Made by a program: the position numbers and the translations under genes. This document shows positions 61,999 to 64,000 of a DNA stretch of 64,000 nucleotides, piece by piece (positions within the stretch are counted from its first letter, which is position 1; the number at the start of each line of letters is the position of its first letter). Under the pieces are notes generated by a model. It ran no database searches. It had not been told where the DNA came from and saw nothing but the letters and a program-made list of their open reading frames with translations. The stretch is from Paenibacillus algicola (GTDB lineage: Bacteria; Bacillota; Bacilli; Paenibacillales; Paenibacillaceae): the NCBI RefSeq assembly GCF_005577435.1, contig NZ_CP040396.1, positions 1,918,501-1,982,500 of the forward strand, given 5' to 3'.

Positions 61999-62053
61999 TA
62001 AGTTTTTAGGCTGCTTCAGCCATGACCTTGACCTTGGCAGACAGTAGGTGACT

Positions 62054-62082
62054 TTTACAGGGGGATGGTTTTTTGCTATGAT
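62054..62082 (+). promoter_or_regulatory. Sigma-A promoter of the CPBP gene
   Basis: TTTACA (62054-62059) and TATGAT (62077-62082) are separated by 17 bases, with TGC at 62074-62076 giving an extended -10. It lies 39 bases before the gene and diverges from the serA promoter. Confidence 0.7.
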
Positions 62083-62121
62083 GCTCTTACGGCAAATCTA
62101 TGAATAGACAGGCAGGCTATC

Positions 62122-62709
62122 ATGAAAAAATTCAAATTCAAAATTCAAAAAATAGAGCCTCACCAGCTAACCGACAGACTGCTGCTCATTAATTTGTACT
62201 TAACTCAGGGTTTGACGCTGGTAGCAGCGCTGGTCTGGATTTTATTCCAGCACCGGAATCCGATCCAGCTGCTGGAGCTCTCCGGCAGCTGGAACGTAAT
62301 CTATTGGGGCGCTGGGCTGGCGATCGTTTTATTGGCTGCAGATCTGTTAATATCCCGCGTTTTGCCAGAAAGCAGTATGGACGACGGCGGCATCAACGAG
62401 CTGCTGTTCAAAGGGCGGCCGGTGTGGCATATCGTGGTCATTGCCCTAGTGGTTTCTATTTGTGAGGAGCTTCTGTTCCGGGGAGCCATTCAATTTGCGA
62501 TCGGTCCTTACTGGACAAGTATCCTCTTTGCTTTAATCCATGTGCGTTATTTAAGGCACTGGTTTCCAACAGGCTGGGTGTTTCTCAGCAGCTATGGGCT
62601 GGGTTATATATATATCCAGACCGGCTCGTTGTGGGCGCCGATTGTATGTCATTTCTTGATTGATCTAATATCGGGGCTTGCCATCCGTTTTCGACAACAG
62701 AAAGGATAG
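62122..62709 (+). CDS. CPBP family intramembrane metalloprotease
   Basis: A 195-residue membrane protein with about five spans. The CPBP (Abi, CAAX-protease-like) motifs are clear: EELLFRG (Glu-Glu-x-x-x-Arg) near residue 115, FALIHVRY and HFLIDLI near the end. Members cleave prenylated or other membrane substrates and include bacteriocin-immunity proteins, but no substrate is indicated here. The ribosome site before the ATG at 62122 is weak. The next gene begins two bases after its stop. Confidence 0.82.
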   Translation: MKKFKFKIQKIEPHQLTDRLLLINLYLTQGLTLVAALVWILFQHRNPIQLLELSGSWNVIYWGAGLAIVLLAADLLISRVLPESSMDDGGINELLFKGRPVWHIVVIALVVSICEELLFRGAIQFAIGPYWTSILFALIHVRYLRHWFPTGWVFLSSYGLGYIYIQTGSLWAPIVCHFLIDLISGLAIRFRQQKG

Positions 62710-62711
62710 CG

Positions 62712-63170
62712 ATGGAGAAATTAAGCAGAGTAGAGAAGCATCAGCGCGGACGTAAAAGCTCCAAACCGAAGCCATCGGATAAGAAAACAAGAGATACATC
62801 AAAGACAACACGAAGCCAGGCCTCCCGGACCCGAAAAGAGGCAGTGACTTCAAAGGATCATCATGCTTCTGCATCCAGATCATCAGCTTCAGTGAAGGCC
62901 AGGAAGGCTTCCAACGCTGCAGGCAGCCGCGGGGCTGCAAGAGTCCGCAAGCCAGCCGAAAAGGCATCAGGACAGCCTGCTGCAAAGCCAGCTCCAAAGC
63001 CGGCCTCCGGTGGCTCCAGCACGCCTTCAAGATCCCGAACCTATTCATCTCAGCGTGTGCGGATGAGCAAGTGGTTTGTCAATTCATTAATTATTTTATT
63101 TATGCTGCTGATGGCTGGGCTGCTTTGGTGGGGGCTGGCTGGAGCACCTTCACTGGAGGATATATTTTGA
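62712..63170 (+). CDS. Basic low-complexity protein with C-terminal membrane span
   Basis: A 152-residue protein. Residues 1-118 are rich in Lys, Ser, Arg and Ala, with no hydrophobic segment and strongly positive charge. A single membrane span (about 121-140, FVNSLIILFMLLMAGLLWW) lies at the end. The topology suggests a tail-anchored or DNA/RNA/wall-contacting protein, but no family is recognised. AAAGGATAGCG overlaps the upstream gene's end and precedes the ATG. Four bases overlap the phosphoesterase start. Confidence 0.65.
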   Translation: MEKLSRVEKHQRGRKSSKPKPSDKKTRDTSKTTRSQASRTRKEAVTSKDHHASASRSSASVKARKASNAAGSRGAARVRKPAEKASGQPAAKPAPKPASGGSSTPSRSRTYSSQRVRMSKWFVNSLIILFMLLMAGLLWWGLAGAPSLEDIF

Positions 63171-63982
63171 TACTGTGGATCGTTGCCGGTTTGGCTACAA
63201 TATTAATTTTGTTATGGATATGGATGAGTATAGAGGCTTTTGGATACCGGGTCAGAGAGGAGAGTGTGAGCTCTTCCCGGATTCCGGAAGGCTTTGACGG
63301 GCTTCACATTCTGTTTATTTCGGATATTCACCGGCGCAAGCTGTCTATGGCTTCAATGTCTGACTCATTGGCCCGTGCTGATCTGGTGCTGATTGGCGGT
63401 GATTTGACCGAAAAGGGGGTTCCTTTATCAAGAGTGGAGCACAACTTGAAGATCTTGTCTTCCCATTCACAGGCCTATGCTGTGCTGGGTAATCATGATC
63501 TCAACGCGGGAGCCGTCAAGGTGAAGGAGCTGCTCAGGAGTGCCGGAGTGAGGCTGTTGAAGGACGAAACGCTGGTGCTTGAAAAGGGCGGCGATCACAT
63601 TGCACTGACGGGATATATGCAGCCCAAGACGCGGAAACACCCTTTTAGCAATTATAAGGGAAAAGCCAAAAACGACTCCTATCATATCGTCCTTGTACAT
63701 GATCCCATCTGGATCAAGGGTAGAGCCAAGCTTGGCTGTGATTTAATCTTGTCGGGACATACGCATGGAGGACAGATCGTGCTGCCGCTGCTGGGTGCGA
63801 TTCGCCTGGAACCATTTTATTATCAGAAATACGATTCCGGCTGGTTTGATCTGTACCGCAGCCGAAGGTCTAACGAAGTCATCAAGCTCTTGATCAGCCG
63901 GGGCTTTGGCACGTCTCACATTCCTATAAGACTGTGTTGTCCGTCCGAGTATCATCTGATCACATTAACAAGAACACCCTGA
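63167..63982 (+). CDS. Metallophosphoesterase (YkuE-like)
   Basis: A 271-residue protein with an N-terminal membrane anchor (about 4-22) and a calcineurin-like phosphoesterase domain: FISDIHRRK (Asp-x-His), GGDLTEKG, VLGNHDLN, and LSGHTHGGQIVLPLLG give the two-metal site. Relatives include YkuE and UDP-diacylglucosamine hydrolases; the substrate is unknown. The start is TTG 63167 with GGAGGA six bases upstream, overlapping the previous stop. The frame extends back to 63071, but that part lies within the upstream gene. It ends 18 bases before the window edge. Confidence 0.87.
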   Translation: MILWIVAGLATILILLWIWMSIEAFGYRVREESVSSSRIPEGFDGLHILFISDIHRRKLSMASMSDSLARADLVLIGGDLTEKGVPLSRVEHNLKILSSHSQAYAVLGNHDLNAGAVKVKELLRSAGVRLLKDETLVLEKGGDHIALTGYMQPKTRKHPFSNYKGKAKNDSYHIVLVHDPIWIKGRAKLGCDLILSGHTHGGQIVLPLLGAIRLEPFYYQKYDSGWFDLYRSRRSNEVIKLLISRGFGTSHIPIRLCCPSEYHLITLTRTP

Positions 63983-64000
63983 CCCTCCTTACAAGGAGCC

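Noticed and set aside
1..64000. CRISPR arrays, rRNA or tRNA genes, prophage or intact insertion sequences
   Set aside because: No regularly spaced repeats, no rRNA or tRNA sequence that I could recognise, and no transposase, integrase (other than xerD) or phage structural genes were seen.

Overview
The window is a core-chromosome segment of an endospore-forming Gram-positive bacterium. By my reading it is a Paenibacillus-like member of the Bacillales. Support comes from sporulation genes throughout (spoIIIA, spoIVB, spo0A, spoIIM, spoIIA-sigF, spoVA, spmAB, dacB, dacF, ytfJ), AAGGAGG-type ribosome sites, many TTG and GTG starts, and a gene order that largely follows the Bacillus subtilis spoIIIA-to-serA region. 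Base composition looks uniform and moderately GC-rich. I see no prophage, no intact insertion sequence, no CRISPR array, and no rRNA or tRNA gene. The genus is an inference.

Layout. 1-2458: end of the spoIIIA operon (spoIIIAE partial, AF, AG, AH). 2517-5892: accB-accC and a separately promoted Asp23/AmaP/DUF2273 trio. 6050-13896: nusB, folD, xseAB, ispA, dxs, tlyA, a membrane protein of unknown role and argR. 13928-18448: recN, spoIVB, spo0A and a small gene. 18558-24697: a DUF2627 gene, the branched-chain 2-oxoacid dehydrogenase genes (lpdV, bkdAA, bkdAB, bkdB) and lipB. 24717-29738: a 33-residue Prli42-like protein (minus strand), an M20 peptidase, repeat copy A, two minus-strand genes of unknown role, then nudF and an endonuclease Q homologue. 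30027-37832: spoIIM, fur, yqzK, xerD, drm, punA, dacF, spoIIAA, spoIIAB, sigF. 37982-42769: spoVAA, spoVAB, spoVAF, lysA, ppiB. 42929-47025: FMN riboswitch and ribDE(BA)H. 47094-53935: scpAB, a DUF2953 gene, ytfJ, repeat copy B, dacB, spmAB, a small amidase-like gene, rluB. 54052-59774: resABCDE. 59978-61998 (minus strand): serA behind a serine T-box. 62122-63982: a CPBP protease, a basic membrane protein and a metallophosphoesterase.

How it fits together. Spo0A-P and sigma-H start sporulation, and sigma-H-like promoters precede both spo0A and spoIIAA. SpoIIAA, SpoIIAB and sigma-F act in the forespore. SpoIIM and SpoIIIA act in engulfment and in the feeding channel. SpoIVB signals to the mother cell, SpoVA proteins handle dipicolinate and germination, and DacB, DacF and SpmAB shape the cortex. 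Metabolic genes supply fatty acids (acc and bkd, the latter behind a FapR-like operator), isoprenoids (ispA, dxs), riboflavin, lysine and serine. The res genes provide cytochrome c maturation and its redox control.

The least explained structure is a pair of about 225-bp repeats at 26067-26290 (minus) and 49964-50192 (plus). Each lies just downstream of a co-oriented gene. They share a hairpin whose stem differs in sequence but still pairs, a conserved 19-nt block, a 47-nt block with a single mismatch, and a terminator-like end.
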